In this document: in pieces, positions 25,301 through 35,175 of the stretch
How the letters are laid out: each line of letters begins with the position of its first letter
Numbering within the stretch: position 1 is the first letter of the stretch
Assembly: GCA_002842395.1 (NCBI GenBank)
Contig: PHCV01000003.1
Span: 119,421-183,420 of the forward strand
Reading direction: 5' to 3'
Length of the DNA: 64,000 nt
Source: Betaproteobacteria bacterium HGW-Betaproteobacteria-11
GTDB taxonomy: Bacteria > Pseudomonadota > Gammaproteobacteria > Burkholderiales > Rhodocyclaceae
Position numbers and translations under genes: made by a program
The notes under the pieces: generated by a model
Told to the model about the DNA's origin: nothing
The model's input: the letters and a program-made list of their open reading frames with translations, nothing else
Databases searched by the model: none

Positions 25301-25330
25301 TTGATTCGCTCCCTCGCCAGGCCGGACGAA

Positions 25331-25657
25331 TCAACGCTTGACCGTCAGCCCCTGTTGCGCGGCAAAGTAGGCGGCCAGGTCTTCGATGTCGGCTTTCGAC
25401 AGCGCGGTGGCCTGCGCGCCCATGATCGGGTTCTTGCGCTTGCCCGACTTGTAGGCGGTGAGCGAGTGGACGAGGTAGTCCTGGTTCTGGCCGGCGAGCT
25501 TGGGGAACATGGCGATGGGGCTGTTGCCGTCGGCGCCGTGACAGGCGGCGCAGGGGGTGGACTTGGTTTTGCCGGCTTCCGGATTGCCGGCGGCCTGGGC
25601 TTGCAGGGTGAAGGTGGCCGAGACGAGTGCAATGAGGAGCAGGGTTTTGTTCATCAT
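25331..25657 (-). CDS. Periplasmic cytochrome c553/c4-type monoheme protein
   Basis: Small electron carrier of about 108 residues. It has a signal peptide ending in QAQA|AG, one heme motif CAACH, and a C-terminal axial Met probably in NPIMGAQA. The segment AYFAAQQG ends the last helix, as in class I cytochromes c. ATGATG at the start leaves two possible first codons. It is followed upstream (13 bases) by a second, similar cytochrome gene, so the pair is probably one transcript. Confidence 0.88.
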   Translation of the reverse strand: MMNKTLLLIALVSATFTLQAQAAGNPEAGKTKSTPCAACHGADGNSPIAMFPKLAGQNQDYLVHSLTAYKSGKRKNPIMGAQATALSKADIEDLAAYFAAQQGLTVKR

Positions 25658-25669
25658 GATATGCACTCT

Positions 25670-26014
25670 TCAGTAAGCCGGACCCGCCGCAGCGGGCGTG
25701 GTGGCGTAATAGGCGGCGAGGTCTTCCATGTCCTGATCGGACAGGCTGGCGACGATGCCGTTCATGGTCGGGTGGGAGCGTTCGCCGCTTTTGTAGGCCT
25801 TGAGCGCGGCGACGATGTATTCGGCATGCTGGCCGCCGAGCTTGGGCACGCTATAGACCTCGGGGTAGGCCGTGCGCCAGCCGGGGATGCCGTGGCAGCC
25901 CTGGCACATCGAGTTTTTCTGTTCGCCCGCCCTGGGGTCGCCGGCGGCCTGCGCCGGCAGGGCAAGTGCCAGCAGCAGGGCGGCACTCAGCAGGGATGCT
26001 GTTTTCAATCGCAT
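25670..26014 (-). CDS. Periplasmic cytochrome c (class I, second of a pair)
   Basis: The 114 residues start MRLKTASLLSAALLLALALP, a signal peptide cut near AQA|AG. There is one heme motif, CQGCH, followed by GIPGWRTAYPEVYSVPKLGGQ. The axial Met is probably in HPTMNGIV, and the last helix has DLAAYYA. It resembles its neighbour through the shared KLGGQ/KLAGQ and AYKSG segments, which suggests tandem duplication. The partner oxidoreductase is not in the window. Confidence 0.87.
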   Translation of the reverse strand: MRLKTASLLSAALLLALALPAQAAGDPRAGEQKNSMCQGCHGIPGWRTAYPEVYSVPKLGGQHAEYIVAALKAYKSGERSHPTMNGIVASLSDQDMEDLAAYYATTPAAAGPAY

Positions 26015-26106
26015 GATCGTTCGCTTTCTCTCGGTGGGTGGGTCAATTTTGCTGCCCTGTCTGCGCAAGGATGTGCCGATTATAAGTGTGTCGCGGCCGG
26101 CGCAGG

Positions 26107-27477
26107 CTACTCGCGGCGCCAGGTCGTGCCGGCGGGGCCGTCTTCGAGGACGATGCCCGCCGCCTTGAGCTCGTCGCGAATCCGGTCGGCGGCGGCGAAG
26201 TCGCGCATCTTTTTCGCCGTAGTGCGAGCGCCGACTTTTTGCTCGATCGTGGCGTTGTCGAGGCCACCTTCCGGCGCGGCCTGAAGGAAGGCAGATGGCG
26301 CGCGCGCGAGGAGGCCGATCATCTCGCCCAGCGCCTTGAGTTGCGCGGCCAGGGCGCGCTCGCCGCGATTGATCGCGGTGGCCAGGTCGAACAGCACGGC
26401 GATCGCTTCCGGGGTGTTGAAGTCGTCGTCGAGCGCGGCCTTGAAGCGCCGGGCGTGGGGCTCGTTCCAGTCGGCTTCCGCCGTGCCGGCAAAGCCCTTG
26501 AGCGCGGTGTAGAGGCGGTTCAGGGCCTGGCGCGCATCGTCGAGATGGGCAGCGGAGTAGTTGAGCGGGCTGCGATAGTGCGCGCGCAGGATGAAGAAGC
26601 GCACCACTTCGGCGTCATATTTCTTGAGCACTTCGCGGATGGTGAAGAAGTTGCCCAGCGACTTGGACATCTTTTCCTCATCGACGCGGACGAAGCCGTT
26701 GTGCATCCAGTAATTCACGAAGCGGCCGTCATGCGCGGCTTCGGATTGGGCGATCTCGTTTTCATGGTGGGGAAACTGGAGATCCTGGCCGCCGCCATGG
26801 ATGTCGAACCGTTCGCCGAGCAGATCGGCCGCCATGGCCGAGCATTCGATGTGCCAGCCGGGCCGGCCTTCGCCCCACGGCGAAAGCCAGCGCGCCTCGA
26901 CCGGCTCGTCGGCCTTGGCATGTTTCCAGAGCACGAAATCGAGCGGGTCCTGCTTGCCGGCCATGACATCGACACGCTCGCCGGCGCGCAGATCGTCCAC
27001 CGACTTGCCCGAGAGCTTGCCATAGCCGGCAAACTTGCGCACCGAATAGCAGACGTCGTGATTGGCGGCGACATAGGCATAGCCCTTCTGCTCCAGCGTG
27101 CCGATCAGCGTCTGCATCTGCGCCACATGCTCGGTGGCGCGCGGCTCGAAGTCCGGCGGCAGGACGCCGAGCACGGCGGCATCCTCGTGCATCGCCTGGA
27201 TGAAGCGGTTGGTCAGCGTGCGGATATTCTCGCCATTTTCCTCGGCGCGGCGAATGATCTTGTCGTCGATATCGGTGATGTTGCGCACATAGGTCAGCCG
27301 GTAGCCGCTGGCCCGCAGCCAGCGCGCCACCAGATCGAAAACCACCATCACACGGGCATGGCCCAGGTGGCAGTAGTCATAGACCGTCATCCCGCAGACA
27401 TACATCCTGACGTGTCCGGGCTCGATGGGAACAAAAACCTGCTTGTCGCGGGAGAGTGTGTTGTAGAGTTTCAGCAT
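26107..27477 (-). CDS. cysS: Cysteinyl-tRNA synthetase
   Basis: Charges tRNA-Cys. The start [17 protein letters not shown] gives 456 residues; an upstream start would add a low-complexity segment. The zinc and ATP motifs are [21 protein letters not shown] (HIGH equivalent HLGH) and KMSKSLGNF (KMSKS). The C-terminal anticodon domain includes residues 414-421, KVGARTTA, which come from a copy of the dispersed repeat, followed by the native-looking [16 protein letters not shown]. Confidence 0.97.
   Translation of the reverse strand: MLKLYNTLSRDKQVFVPIEPGHVRMYVCGMTVYDYCHLGHARVMVVFDLVARWLRASGYRLTYVRNITDIDDKIIRRAEENGENIRTLTNRFIQAMHEDAAVLGVLPPDFEPRATEHVAQMQTLIGTLEQKGYAYVAANHDVCYSVRKFAGYGKLSGKSVDDLRAGERVDVMAGKQDPLDFVLWKHAKADEPVEARWLSPWGEGRPGWHIECSAMAADLLGERFDIHGGGQDLQFPHHENEIAQSEAAHDGRFVNYWMHNGFVRVDEEKMSKSLGNFFTIREVLKKYDAEVVRFFILRAHYRSPLNYSAAHLDDARQALNRLYTALKGFAGTAEADWNEPHARRFKAALDDDFNTPEAIAVLFDLATAINRGERALAAQLKALGEMIGLLARAPSAFLQAAPEGGLDNATIEQKVGARTTAKKMRDFAAADRIRDELKAAGIVLEDGPAGTTWRRE
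26215..26238 (-). repeat. Dispersed 24-bp element, copy in cysS
   Basis: The cysS sense strand reads AAAGTCGGCGCTCGC, ACT, ACGGCG, in frame as KVGARTTA near the C-terminus. Confidence 0.85.
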
Positions 27478-27706
27478 CGGAAAATCGATCGGCGGGCATC
27501 GCGTCCCGCGCTCCGGCGCCGGGGCGAAGGGTTTGGACGAAGCGAAGCGAAGGTTTGAACGAAGCGGCTGGCGGGTTTTCCCGTTTCCTGCCAAGGTATT
27601 GTTCCGGGCAGGTTCTTGCTAGAATCCGCGGTCGAATCCAACGGAAACGGACGGCATAACCCCCCGCCCCATCCACGTCGAACCACCACGTCAAGAAGTA
27701 TATACC

Positions 27707-28753
27707 ATGACAAAAATCTGCTTCGCCTTCATCCGCGCACTGGCCTCTGCGACGATCTCGGTCGCAGTGCTTTTCTCGTCTCCGCTGGCCCATGCCGACG
27801 GCCTTCAGGACATCAACAAGCTGATCAAGCAGAAGCAGTACCCGCAGGCGCTGGAACAGATCAACACTTACCTCGCCCCGCGGCCCAAGGATGCCCAGGG
27901 ACGTTTTCTGAAGGGGGTCGTACTGACCGAGATGAACAAATCAGCCGAGGCGATCGTGGTTTTCACCCGGCTGACCGAGGACTATCCCGAGCTTCCAGAA
28001 CCCTGGAACAACCTGGCCGTGATCCATGCCCAGCAAAAGCAGTACGACAAGGCTCGGCAGGCGCTGGAGATGGCGATCCGTACCCATCCGTCCTACGCCA
28101 CCTCGCATGAAAACCTCGGCGACATCTATGCCCGCCTGGCCAGCCAGGCCTATGACAAGGCGCTGCAGATCGATTCCTCGAATGCCAGCGCCCAGCACAA
28201 GCTGGCCCTGATCCGCGAGTTGATCAGCGTCTCTGGTAACACGGAGCAATCGAAACCAGCCGCTTCCCGTGCCGCCGAGCCGGTAAAGCCGGCGCCCGCA
28301 CCGGTAGCCGGCACGCCGGTTGCAGCGGAGGCCACTCCGCCGGGCGCCGCGCCCCAGCCCGCGACGGAAGCTCAATCCGCCTCGCCGACTCAGACGGCCA
28401 GTACCGCCGTCACCACCAGTGCCGAAGTCAGCAAAGCAGTCGACGCCTGGCGTAGTGCCTGGTCACGCAAGGACGTCAAGGCCTATCTCGCGGCTTATGC
28501 CGGCACCTTCCAGACGCCGGGTGGCATTCCGCGTTCCGCCTGGGAAACCGAACGCCGCCAGCGCATCACCAAGCCCGGAGCCATCAGCGTCAGCCTGGAA
28601 AATCTGCGCATCGAGATCAAGGGCGATACCGCCATCGCCCGCTTCCGCCAGAATTATCAATCCGGCAACCTGAAGACCAAAAGCAACAAGGTGCTTCATC
28701 TGCTCAGGCAGAACGGCCAATGGCTGATCGAACAGGAGCGGATCGGCAACTGA
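27707..28753 (+). CDS. Exported TPR protein with C-terminal NTF2-like (Cds6-type) domain
   Basis: The 348 residues start with a signal peptide ending near SPLAHA|DG. Three or so TPR units follow at about 32-165 (YPQALEQINTYL, EPWNNLAVIHAQQKQYDKA, ATSHENLGDIYARLA), then a Pro/Ala/Thr linker, then a folded tail (AVDAWRSAWSRKDVKAYLAAY to WLIEQERIGN). The same type of tail ends the next gene, an L,D-transpeptidase. The stop shares one base with that gene's start (TGATG), so the two are coupled. I infer a periplasmic partner or scaffold for cell-wall cross-linking. A TAGAAT -10 box lies near 27619. Confidence 0.8.
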   Translation: MTKICFAFIRALASATISVAVLFSSPLAHADGLQDINKLIKQKQYPQALEQINTYLAPRPKDAQGRFLKGVVLTEMNKSAEAIVVFTRLTEDYPELPEPWNNLAVIHAQQKQYDKARQALEMAIRTHPSYATSHENLGDIYARLASQAYDKALQIDSSNASAQHKLALIRELISVSGNTEQSKPAASRAAEPVKPAPAPVAGTPVAAEATPPGAAPQPATEAQSASPTQTASTAVTTSAEVSKAVDAWRSAWSRKDVKAYLAAYAGTFQTPGGIPRSAWETERRQRITKPGAISVSLENLRIEIKGDTAIARFRQNYQSGNLKTKSNKVLHLLRQNGQWLIEQERIGN

Positions 28754-30024
28754 TGCGTCGCTTCGCCTCTCCCCGCTCCAACCTGGCGAGCCGTTGCCTG
28801 CTGACGCTGGCGCTGCTCGTACTTGCACCGGCCGCCGCCGAGGCGAGGAAAGCCAGACCGGAACAGGCGCTGGTCAAGGCGATCCATCACAGTCTTCCGG
28901 CAGCCACTGCAACGGTGTTTGCCGATGCCGGCCCCGAGCCCCTGCTCGACGATATTTTTGCCGCCATCGAACAGGACCGGCTGGATCAGGCCTTGCAGCA
29001 CGTTGAACTGTTGATCAAGGCGTATCCGAACTTTCGTCTCGCCTATCTGATCAAGGGCGATCTGCTCCTGGCGCGCGCGCGCCCGCTCACCACCTTCGGC
29101 CAGGGGGGCGCCGCAGCCGAGGACAAGGTGGCCGATCTGCGCGAGGAAGCCATCGTCCGCCTGAAGGGCTATCGCGGCAAACCGCCGGTCGATTACGTGC
29201 CGCGCTATCTGTTGCAGATGCTGCCGGAACAGGAATACGCGGTCGTCGTGGACACCCGGAAATCTCGTCTCTACCTCTACCGCAACGATCAGGGCACGCC
29301 CCGTTTCGTCGCCGACTATTACATCAGCCAGGGCAAACTGGGGGCCGACAAAGCCCGCGAGGGTGATCGCAGGACCCCGATCGGGGTCTATCACGTCACC
29401 GCCAACCTGCCACGGCAAAAGCTTGGCGACTTCTACGGTAGCGGCGCTTTTCCGCTCAATTACCCCAACCAATGGGACAAATGGCAGGGACGCAATGGCC
29501 ATGGCATCTGGCTGCACGGCACGCCGTCCGACACCTTCTCGCGGCCGCCCAGGGCTTCCGATGGTTGCGTCGTGCTGACCAACCAGGACCTCGACAAGCT
29601 GGCGAAAAATATCCAGATCGGACTCACCCCGGTGATCATCAGCAACAGCATCGAGTGGCTTTCGCTCGACGACTGGCAGAACGAACGCCAGGCCCTGCGC
29701 AACGTGATGGAACAATGGCGGCAGGACTGGGAGAGTCGGGACATCGAACGCTATGCCCGGCACTATTCGAAAAAATTCAGGGCGGGTGAGCAGAACCACG
29801 CGGCCTGGATCGAACAAAAACGCCGCGTCAATGCCGGCAAGAGCTGGATCAAGGTTGGCGCCGACCATATCAGCATGTTCCGCAATCCGGGCCGGGAAGA
29901 CTATGTCGTCGTCACCTTCGATCAGGACTACCGCTCCAACAACCTGAACGATCAAATGAGAAAACGCCAGTACTGGATCAAGGAAGACGGCCAATGGAAG
30001 ATCTTGGCGGAAGGCGCGGCCTGA
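28753..30024 (+). CDS. L,D-transpeptidase (YkuD) with C-terminal NTF2-like domain
   Basis: Periplasmic enzyme forming 3-3 peptidoglycan cross-links or attaching lipoproteins. The 423 residues have a signal peptide (LLVLAPAAAEA), an N-terminal helical region, and a YkuD domain at about 165-295 beginning YAVVVDTRKSRLYLY. The catalytic motif has His in IWLHGTPSDTF and Cys in ASDGCVVLTNQD. The tail at about 310-423 (VMEQWRQDWESRDIERYARHY to GQWKILAEGAA) matches the tail of the upstream TPR protein. All key catalytic residues are present. Confidence 0.9.
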   Translation: MRRFASPRSNLASRCLLTLALLVLAPAAAEARKARPEQALVKAIHHSLPAATATVFADAGPEPLLDDIFAAIEQDRLDQALQHVELLIKAYPNFRLAYLIKGDLLLARARPLTTFGQGGAAAEDKVADLREEAIVRLKGYRGKPPVDYVPRYLLQMLPEQEYAVVVDTRKSRLYLYRNDQGTPRFVADYYISQGKLGADKAREGDRRTPIGVYHVTANLPRQKLGDFYGSGAFPLNYPNQWDKWQGRNGHGIWLHGTPSDTFSRPPRASDGCVVLTNQDLDKLAKNIQIGLTPVIISNSIEWLSLDDWQNERQALRNVMEQWRQDWESRDIERYARHYSKKFRAGEQNHAAWIEQKRRVNAGKSWIKVGADHISMFRNPGREDYVVVTFDQDYRSNNLNDQMRKRQYWIKEDGQWKILAEGAA

Positions 30025-30074
30025 GTCTTCCTTGCCGAGCAGCCCAAACCCTTTACCATCCCGTCGGAGGTCCC

Positions 30075-30638
30075 ATGCAACGCCTGTTTCCATTTCTTTT
30101 CGCTCTGCTCTTCAGTCTTGCTGCCCAGGCCGCCAACCCGCAGGTGGAAATGAAAACCTCGCAAGGCACGCTGCTCATCGAGCTCTATCCCGGCAAGGCG
30201 CCGAAGACAGTGGAAAACTTCCTGCGCTACGTCAAGGATGATTTCTACAAGGGCACGATTTTCCATCGCGTGATCGATGGCTTCATGATCCAGGGCGGCG
30301 GCTTCACCGCCGACATGAAGCAGAAGGAAACCCGCGCACCGATTCCCAACGAGGCAAAAAACGGTCTGCGCAACGAAGTCGGCACGCTGGCCATGGCCCG
30401 CACCGGCGATCCGCATTCGGCCACCGCGCAGTTTTTCGTCAACCTCAACGACAACGGCTTCCTCGACTATCCGAGCCGCGACGGTTGGGGCTATTGCGTT
30501 TTTGGCAAGGTAGTGCAAGGACTCGACGTGATGCAGAAAATCGGCAAGACCGCCACCGGCAACTTCGGCCCTTTCCAGAATGTGCCGAATACGGTAATTC
30601 TCATCGAATCCGTCCGGCTCCTGCCGGAAAAGAAATAA
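30075..30638 (+). CDS. ppiA: Periplasmic peptidyl-prolyl cis-trans isomerase A (cyclophilin)
   Basis: Catalyses proline isomerisation during protein folding. The 187 residues start with a signal peptide [19 protein letters not shown], which places it in the periplasm. GGAGG lies upstream of the ATG. The cyclophilin signature is present: [30 protein letters not shown] and WGYCVFGKV. It is adjacent to ppiB, with about 19 bases between them, and the two are clearly duplicates with different locations. Confidence 0.94.
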   Translation: MQRLFPFLFALLFSLAAQAANPQVEMKTSQGTLLIELYPGKAPKTVENFLRYVKDDFYKGTIFHRVIDGFMIQGGGFTADMKQKETRAPIPNEAKNGLRNEVGTLAMARTGDPHSATAQFFVNLNDNGFLDYPSRDGWGYCVFGKVVQGLDVMQKIGKTATGNFGPFQNVPNTVILIESVRLLPEKK

Positions 30639-30657
30639 CCAACCAGGGGTACTCTCT

Positions 30658-31152
30658 ATGACTCAAGTCAGACTCACCACCAATCACGGCGCCATCACGC
30701 TCGAACTCGATTCCGAAAAAGCGCCCGGCACCGTGGCCAACTTTCTCGCCTACGTCGAGGCCGGACATTATGACAAAACCATCTTCCATCGGGTGATCGA
30801 CGGCTTCATGATCCAGGGCGGCGGTTTCGCGCCCGGCATGAACCAGAAACCGGTCAATGCGCCGATCGAGAACGAGGCCAAGAATGGCCTCAAGAACTCC
30901 CGCTACAGCGTGGCCATGGCCCGCACTTCCGAGCCGCATTCGGCCACCGCGCAGTTTTTCATCAATCTCGCCGACAACGATTTTCTCGACTATGGCACCT
31001 GCCAGGATGGCTGGGGCTATTGCGTCTTCGGTCGCGTGGTCGAGGGCCAGGACGTGGCCGACAAGATCAGGGCGGTGAAGACCCGCACTCTGGGCTTCCA
31101 CCAGAACGTCCCGCTTGAGAACGTCGTCATCGAACGCGCCGAAGTCGTTTGA
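30658..31152 (+). CDS. ppiB: Cytoplasmic peptidyl-prolyl cis-trans isomerase B (cyclophilin)
   Basis: The 164 residues have no signal peptide, so this is the cytosolic partner of the preceding ppiA. Conserved motifs are [30 protein letters not shown], and [11 protein letters not shown]. It sits directly before lpxH (26-base gap), as in many proteobacteria, and is probably co-transcribed with it. Confidence 0.96.
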   Translation: MTQVRLTTNHGAITLELDSEKAPGTVANFLAYVEAGHYDKTIFHRVIDGFMIQGGGFAPGMNQKPVNAPIENEAKNGLKNSRYSVAMARTSEPHSATAQFFINLADNDFLDYGTCQDGWGYCVFGRVVEGQDVADKIRAVKTRTLGFHQNVPLENVVIERAEVV

Positions 31153-31177
31153 TGCGCTCCGCAGCGGAGAACGCGGC

Positions 31178-31930
31178 ATGCTGACCTTTACCGGTACGCT
31201 CCGCTTCGTCTCCGATCTGCATCTGACGGCCGAGCGCGCGGCGGTGAGCGAACGCTTCGCCGCCTTTCTGGCCGATACTGCGCGCGCCAAAGCCACGGCG
31301 CTGTTCATCCTCGGCGACCTGTTCGAGTACTGGATCGGCGATGACGATCTCGCCGATCCCTTCGCAGCGCGCATCGCCGGCCTGTTGCGCCAGCTCGCGA
31401 CGAGCGGGACGCGGATTTTTTTCATCGCCGGCAACCGGGATTTTCTGATTGGTGAAAACTTTTGTCGGGCGAGCGACATGATCCGTCTTGCCGATATGCA
31501 AAAAGTCGGCGTTGGCGACACGGCGATTCTGCTCATGCACGGCGACACGCTATGCACCGACGATGTGGCCTACCAGGTCTTCCGCCGAACCGTGCGCAGC
31601 GCAGCCTGGCAACGGGAATTTCTTTCCCGCTCGCTGACCGAACGCCGTGCCGAAGTGACCGATCTGCGCCGGCGCAGTCAACGGGCGATGGAGGGTAAAT
31701 CGGCGCAGATCATGGACGTCAACCCGGACGCGGTGCGTGCCACGCTGGCGGCCTCCGGTTGCATCCGGCTGATCCACGGCCACACCCACCGTCCGGGCCG
31801 CGAACAACTGACGCTGGCCGATGGCAGCGCGGCAGAACGCTGGGTGCTCTCCGACTGGGGCGAGGGTCGTGGCGACGCGCTCGAAGTCGATGCCGGCGGC
31901 ATTCGCCGGATCGACTGGTCAGGCCGTTAA
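31178..31930 (+). CDS. lpxH: UDP-2,3-diacylglucosamine hydrolase LpxH
   Basis: Peripheral membrane enzyme making lipid X in lipid A synthesis. The 250 residues have calcineurin-type metal motifs FVSDLHL, ILGDLFEYWIG, AGNRDF, HGDTLCTDD and HGHTHRPG in order. Residues 109-116 (KVGVGDTA) come from a dispersed repeat copy, in the short variable strand just before ILLMHGDTL. The normal spacing to the metal motif seems kept. Its last 12 bases overlap the 3' end of convergent metZ. Confidence 0.96.
   Translation: MLTFTGTLRFVSDLHLTAERAAVSERFAAFLADTARAKATALFILGDLFEYWIGDDDLADPFAARIAGLLRQLATSGTRIFFIAGNRDFLIGENFCRASDMIRLADMQKVGVGDTAILLMHGDTLCTDDVAYQVFRRTVRSAAWQREFLSRSLTERRAEVTDLRRRSQRAMEGKSAQIMDVNPDAVRATLAASGCIRLIHGHTHRPGREQLTLADGSAAERWVLSDWGEGRGDALEVDAGGIRRIDWSGR
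31502..31525 (+). repeat. Dispersed 24-bp element, copy in lpxH
   Basis: It reads AAAGTCGGCGTTGGC, GAC, ACGGCG, in frame as KVGVGDTA. Confidence 0.85.
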
Positions 31931-33118
31931 TCCGCGGTTCAAATCGGCCTCGATATCAGCCGGACTTTCCAGCCCGACGGAGATTCTGAGCAAGCCCTCG
32001 CCGATGCCGGAGGCAGCGCGCGCCTCGGCGGAAATGCGTCCATGCGTAGTCGAGGCAGGATGGGTGATGGTGCTCTTGGTATCGCCCAGGTTGGCGGTGA
32101 TCGACAACAACCGGCAGTGATCGACCACCCGCCAGGCCACCTCGCGCCCGCCCCTGACATCGAAGGCGACGATGGCGCCGCCGGTTTTCTGCTGACGCAT
32201 GGCCAGGGCGTGTTGTGGATGCGAGGCCAGCCCGGGGTAATACACACGCTCGACCTGCGGCTGGTGCTCCAGCCACTGCGCCAGTTCCAGGGCATTGGCC
32301 GATTGCTGCCGCATCCTCAGCGCGAGCGTTTCCATGCCCTTGAGGATCACCCAGGCATTGAACGGTGAAAGGCAGGGACCGGCGGTGCGCAGAAACTTGA
32401 ACACCTCGTCGATCAACGCCCGCGGCCCGCAGACCGCGCCTCCCAGCACGCGGCCCTGACCGTCGAGATACTTGGTCGCCGAATGGATCACCAGGTCGGC
32501 GCCGAATTCGAGCGGCCGCTGCAGGGCCGGGCTGCAAAAACAGTTATCGACCACCAGCAGCACGTTACCCGCATGGGCAACCTGCGCCAGCGCGGCGATG
32601 TCGAACACTTCGGTGAGCGGGTTGGAGGGCGTTTCAATGAACAGCAAGCGGGTGTTCGGCCGCAGGGCGGCACGAAAAACCTCGCTGGCGGGAGAATCGA
32701 TGAAGGTCGTCTCGATACCGAAGCGCGGCAGGATGGTGCCGAACAACTGCTGGGTGGCGCCGAAGATGCTGCGCGAAGCGACGATGTGCTCGCCCGTCTT
32801 CATCAACGCCATGACCGTCGCCAGAATCGCCGCCATGCCGCTGGCGGTGGCCACGCAGCCTTCGGCGCCTTCCAGCGCGGCCAGCCGCTCCTGCATCATG
32901 ATCACCGTCGGATTGGTGAAGCGGGCGTAGATCATGCCCTCCTCCTCACCGGAAAAACGTGCCGCCGCCTGCGCCGCGCTGTCGAAGACGAAGCTGGAGG
33001 TAAGGTAAAGCGCCTCGGCATGCTCGTTGAACTGGCTGCGCACCTGCCCGGCGCGCACGGCCAGGGTTTCCAGCGACCAGTCGCCGTCGGGCAAAGAGTC
33101 AGGCTGCGCGTATGTCAT
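31919..33118 (-). CDS. metZ: O-succinylhomoserine sulfhydrylase MetZ
   Basis: PLP enzyme that makes homocysteine from O-succinylhomoserine and sulfide, the direct route to methionine. The 399 residues are of the Cys/Met metabolism family: substrate region YARFTNPTVIMMQERLAALEG, and PLP lysine in IHSATKYLDGQGRVLGG. It stands eight bases after purF in the conserved folC-SPOR-cvpA-purF-metZ order. It is convergent with lpxH, overlapping by 12 bases. Confidence 0.95.
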   Translation of the reverse strand: MTYAQPDSLPDGDWSLETLAVRAGQVRSQFNEHAEALYLTSSFVFDSAAQAAARFSGEEEGMIYARFTNPTVIMMQERLAALEGAEGCVATASGMAAILATVMALMKTGEHIVASRSIFGATQQLFGTILPRFGIETTFIDSPASEVFRAALRPNTRLLFIETPSNPLTEVFDIAALAQVAHAGNVLLVVDNCFCSPALQRPLEFGADLVIHSATKYLDGQGRVLGGAVCGPRALIDEVFKFLRTAGPCLSPFNAWVILKGMETLALRMRQQSANALELAQWLEHQPQVERVYYPGLASHPQHALAMRQQKTGGAIVAFDVRGGREVAWRVVDHCRLLSITANLGDTKSTITHPASTTHGRISAEARAASGIGEGLLRISVGLESPADIEADLNRGLTA

Positions 33119-33126
33119 GGCTTCTC

Positions 33127-34671
33127 CTATCGTCCCAGGTTCAGATCGAGTTGCGCGCCGTCGTTGCCGTCGCTATCGCCGTCGCTGTCGCCCTCATCAC
33201 CAACTGTTGCATGGCTCCGGCCATTGCCGTCTTCCATGGTCTGCAGGTAGGTCGCGGTAATGTCGCCAGTGATGTAATGGCCATCGAAGCACGAGGTCTC
33301 GAACCGGGTGATCGCCGGGTTGACCGAGCGCACCGCCGCCTTGAGATCTTCCAGATCCTGGTAGATCAGCGCATCGGCGCCGATCTCGCGGCAGATTTCC
33401 TCGTCCGAACGGAACGAGGCGATCAACTCGCTGCGCGTCGGCATGTCGATGCCATAGACATTGGCATGGCGTACCGGCGGCGAGGCCGAGGCGAAATAGA
33501 CTTTCTTCGCACCGGCCTCGCGCGCCATCTGGATGATCTCCCGGCTGGTGGTGCCGCGCACGATCGAATCATCGACCAGCAGCACGTTCTTGCCGCGAAA
33601 CTCCTGGGCGATGGCATTGAGTTTCTGCCGTACCGATTTGCGCCGCGTGGATTGCCCGGGCATGATGAACGTGCGGCCGATATAGCGATTCTTGACGAAG
33701 CCTTCGCGGTACGGCAGGCCCAGCCGCGCCGCCATGTCCATTGCCGAATGGCGGCTGGAATCGGGAATCGGGATCACCGCGTCGATCGCCAGATGGGGCA
33801 GTGTGCGTTTTAGCTTGTCGGCCAGGAAATCACCCATCCGCGCCCGGGTTTCATAGACCGAAATGCCGTCCATCACCGAGTCCGGTCGCGCCAGATAGAC
33901 GAACTCGAACATGCAGGGTGCATGCAGGGTGCGCTCGGCGCACTGCCGGCTGACGAAATTGCCATGGGTATCGATCAGTACCGCTTCGCCTGGTTCGACG
34001 TCGCGCAACAGACGGAAACCCAGGGTGTCGATCGCCACGCTCTCCGAGGCCACCAGATATTCGGTACCCTGCGACGTCTCGTTCTTGCCGATCACCAGCG
34101 GCCGGATGCCATACGGATCGCGGAAGGCGACCAAGCCGTAGCCGGCGATCATCGCCACCACGGCATAAGCGCCACGCACCCGGCGGTGCACCCCGGCCAC
34201 GGCCTTGAAAATGATTTCCGCATCGACCTGATGCGAAGTCGAGGCGACCTGTAGCTCGTGCGCCAGCACATTGAGCAGCACCTCCGAGTCGGAGTTGGTG
34301 TTCATGTGGCGCAGATCCTGGAGGAACATGTCCTGGCGCAACTCGCTGGCATTGGTCAGATTGCCGTTGTGCGCGAGCATCAGGCCGAACGGGGAATTGA
34401 CGTAGAACGGCTGGGCTTCCGCCGCGCTGTAGGCGGAGCCGGCCGTCGGATAGCGGCAATGGCCGATGCCCCAGTTGCCGGTCAGGCTACGCATGTTGCG
34501 GGTGCGAAACACGTCGCGCACCAGCCCCGGCCCCTTGTGCATGTGAAAACGGCCAGCCTCCGCCGTGGCGATGCCGGCGGCATCCTGGCCGCGATGCTGC
34601 AGCACCTGCAAGCCGTCATAGAGCAGCTGATTGACCGCAGTGGTCGCCACCACGCCCAGAATTCCGCACAT
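33127..34671 (-). CDS. purF: Amidophosphoribosyltransferase PurF
   Basis: First committed enzyme of purine synthesis. The 514 residues begin MCGILGVVA, with Cys2 as the N-terminal nucleophile of the glutaminase domain. The PRPP-binding motif [17 protein letters not shown] lies in the C-terminal half. The last 30 residues are odd: an acidic repeat [14 protein letters not shown], coded by a hexanucleotide-like repeat at about 33158-33192, followed by [10 protein letters not shown]. It lies downstream of cvpA, the classical cvpA-purF pairing. Confidence 0.97.
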   Translation of the reverse strand: MCGILGVVATTAVNQLLYDGLQVLQHRGQDAAGIATAEAGRFHMHKGPGLVRDVFRTRNMRSLTGNWGIGHCRYPTAGSAYSAAEAQPFYVNSPFGLMLAHNGNLTNASELRQDMFLQDLRHMNTNSDSEVLLNVLAHELQVASTSHQVDAEIIFKAVAGVHRRVRGAYAVVAMIAGYGLVAFRDPYGIRPLVIGKNETSQGTEYLVASESVAIDTLGFRLLRDVEPGEAVLIDTHGNFVSRQCAERTLHAPCMFEFVYLARPDSVMDGISVYETRARMGDFLADKLKRTLPHLAIDAVIPIPDSSRHSAMDMAARLGLPYREGFVKNRYIGRTFIMPGQSTRRKSVRQKLNAIAQEFRGKNVLLVDDSIVRGTTSREIIQMAREAGAKKVYFASASPPVRHANVYGIDMPTRSELIASFRSDEEICREIGADALIYQDLEDLKAAVRSVNPAITRFETSCFDGHYITGDITATYLQTMEDGNGRSHATVGDEGDSDGDSDGNDGAQLDLNLGR

Positions 34672-34680
34672 GATCGTCCT

Positions 34681-35172
34681 CTATCGAAATCGAATCCGTT
34701 TTGCCACTTCGGCCGGTAGCCAGGGCTTGGCCGCAATCACCGCCGTTTCCAGGGGCGGCGCGAACACCGCCTCACGCCACCAGACCGCCTTCGGCAATGC
34801 CGTCATGCCACCCGCGGCGACCCCGACAAGCACCACCAGCCCCCCGCGCAGCACGCCGAAACAGGCCCCCAGCAGGCGATCGAGAAAACCCAGGCCCGCC
34901 GCCTGCAACAGCATCGAGAGGAGCAGGCGGGCCAGCAAAAATACCACGAGCACCCCGATAAAAACCACCGCAAATCCTGCTGCCAGTTTCAGTGCCGGAT
35001 CGGGGATCTGCTCGCCCAGCAACGGTACCACTCGCCAGGCTTGTGCGCGCGCCACGAGGAACGCCACCACCCAGGCCACCAGCGCCAGAATCTCGCTCAC
35101 CACGCCACGCCAAAAACCGAGCAAAACCGATGTCGCCAGTATTGCCAGAACCCCGTAATCGAAAATCGTCAT
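34681..35172 (-). CDS. cvpA: CvpA family membrane protein
   Basis: Inner-membrane protein named for colicin V production, of uncertain cellular role. The 163 residues have four hydrophobic helices (about 5-20, 25-45, 63-85, 105-125). The family N-terminus TIFDYGVLAILATSVLLGFWRG is visible. It sits between the SPOR gene (three-base gap) and purF (nine-base gap), as usual. Confidence 0.92.
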   Translation of the reverse strand: MTIFDYGVLAILATSVLLGFWRGVVSEILALVAWVVAFLVARAQAWRVVPLLGEQIPDPALKLAAGFAVVFIGVLVVFLLARLLLSMLLQAAGLGFLDRLLGACFGVLRGGLVVLVGVAAGGMTALPKAVWWREAVFAPPLETAVIAAKPWLPAEVAKRIRFR

Positions 35173-35175
35173 CGG

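Larger units (their letters stand above)
25000..25330. other. 331-base non-coding interval holding a transposase remnant and one repeat copy
   Basis: Between the katG operator and the cytochrome gene stop, no intact gene is visible. The part from about 25200 to 25283 encodes a transposase tail and 25277-25300 is a dispersed repeat copy. The stretch 25050-25190 shows no coding signal and may be the 3' flank of the lost insertion sequence. Confidence 0.6.

Noticed and set aside
25071..25304. Small plus-strand open frame of 77 codons in the katG-cytochrome spacer.
   Set aside because: No recognisable protein, no ribosome site, and it runs opposite to the transposase remnant, which explains the DNA better.
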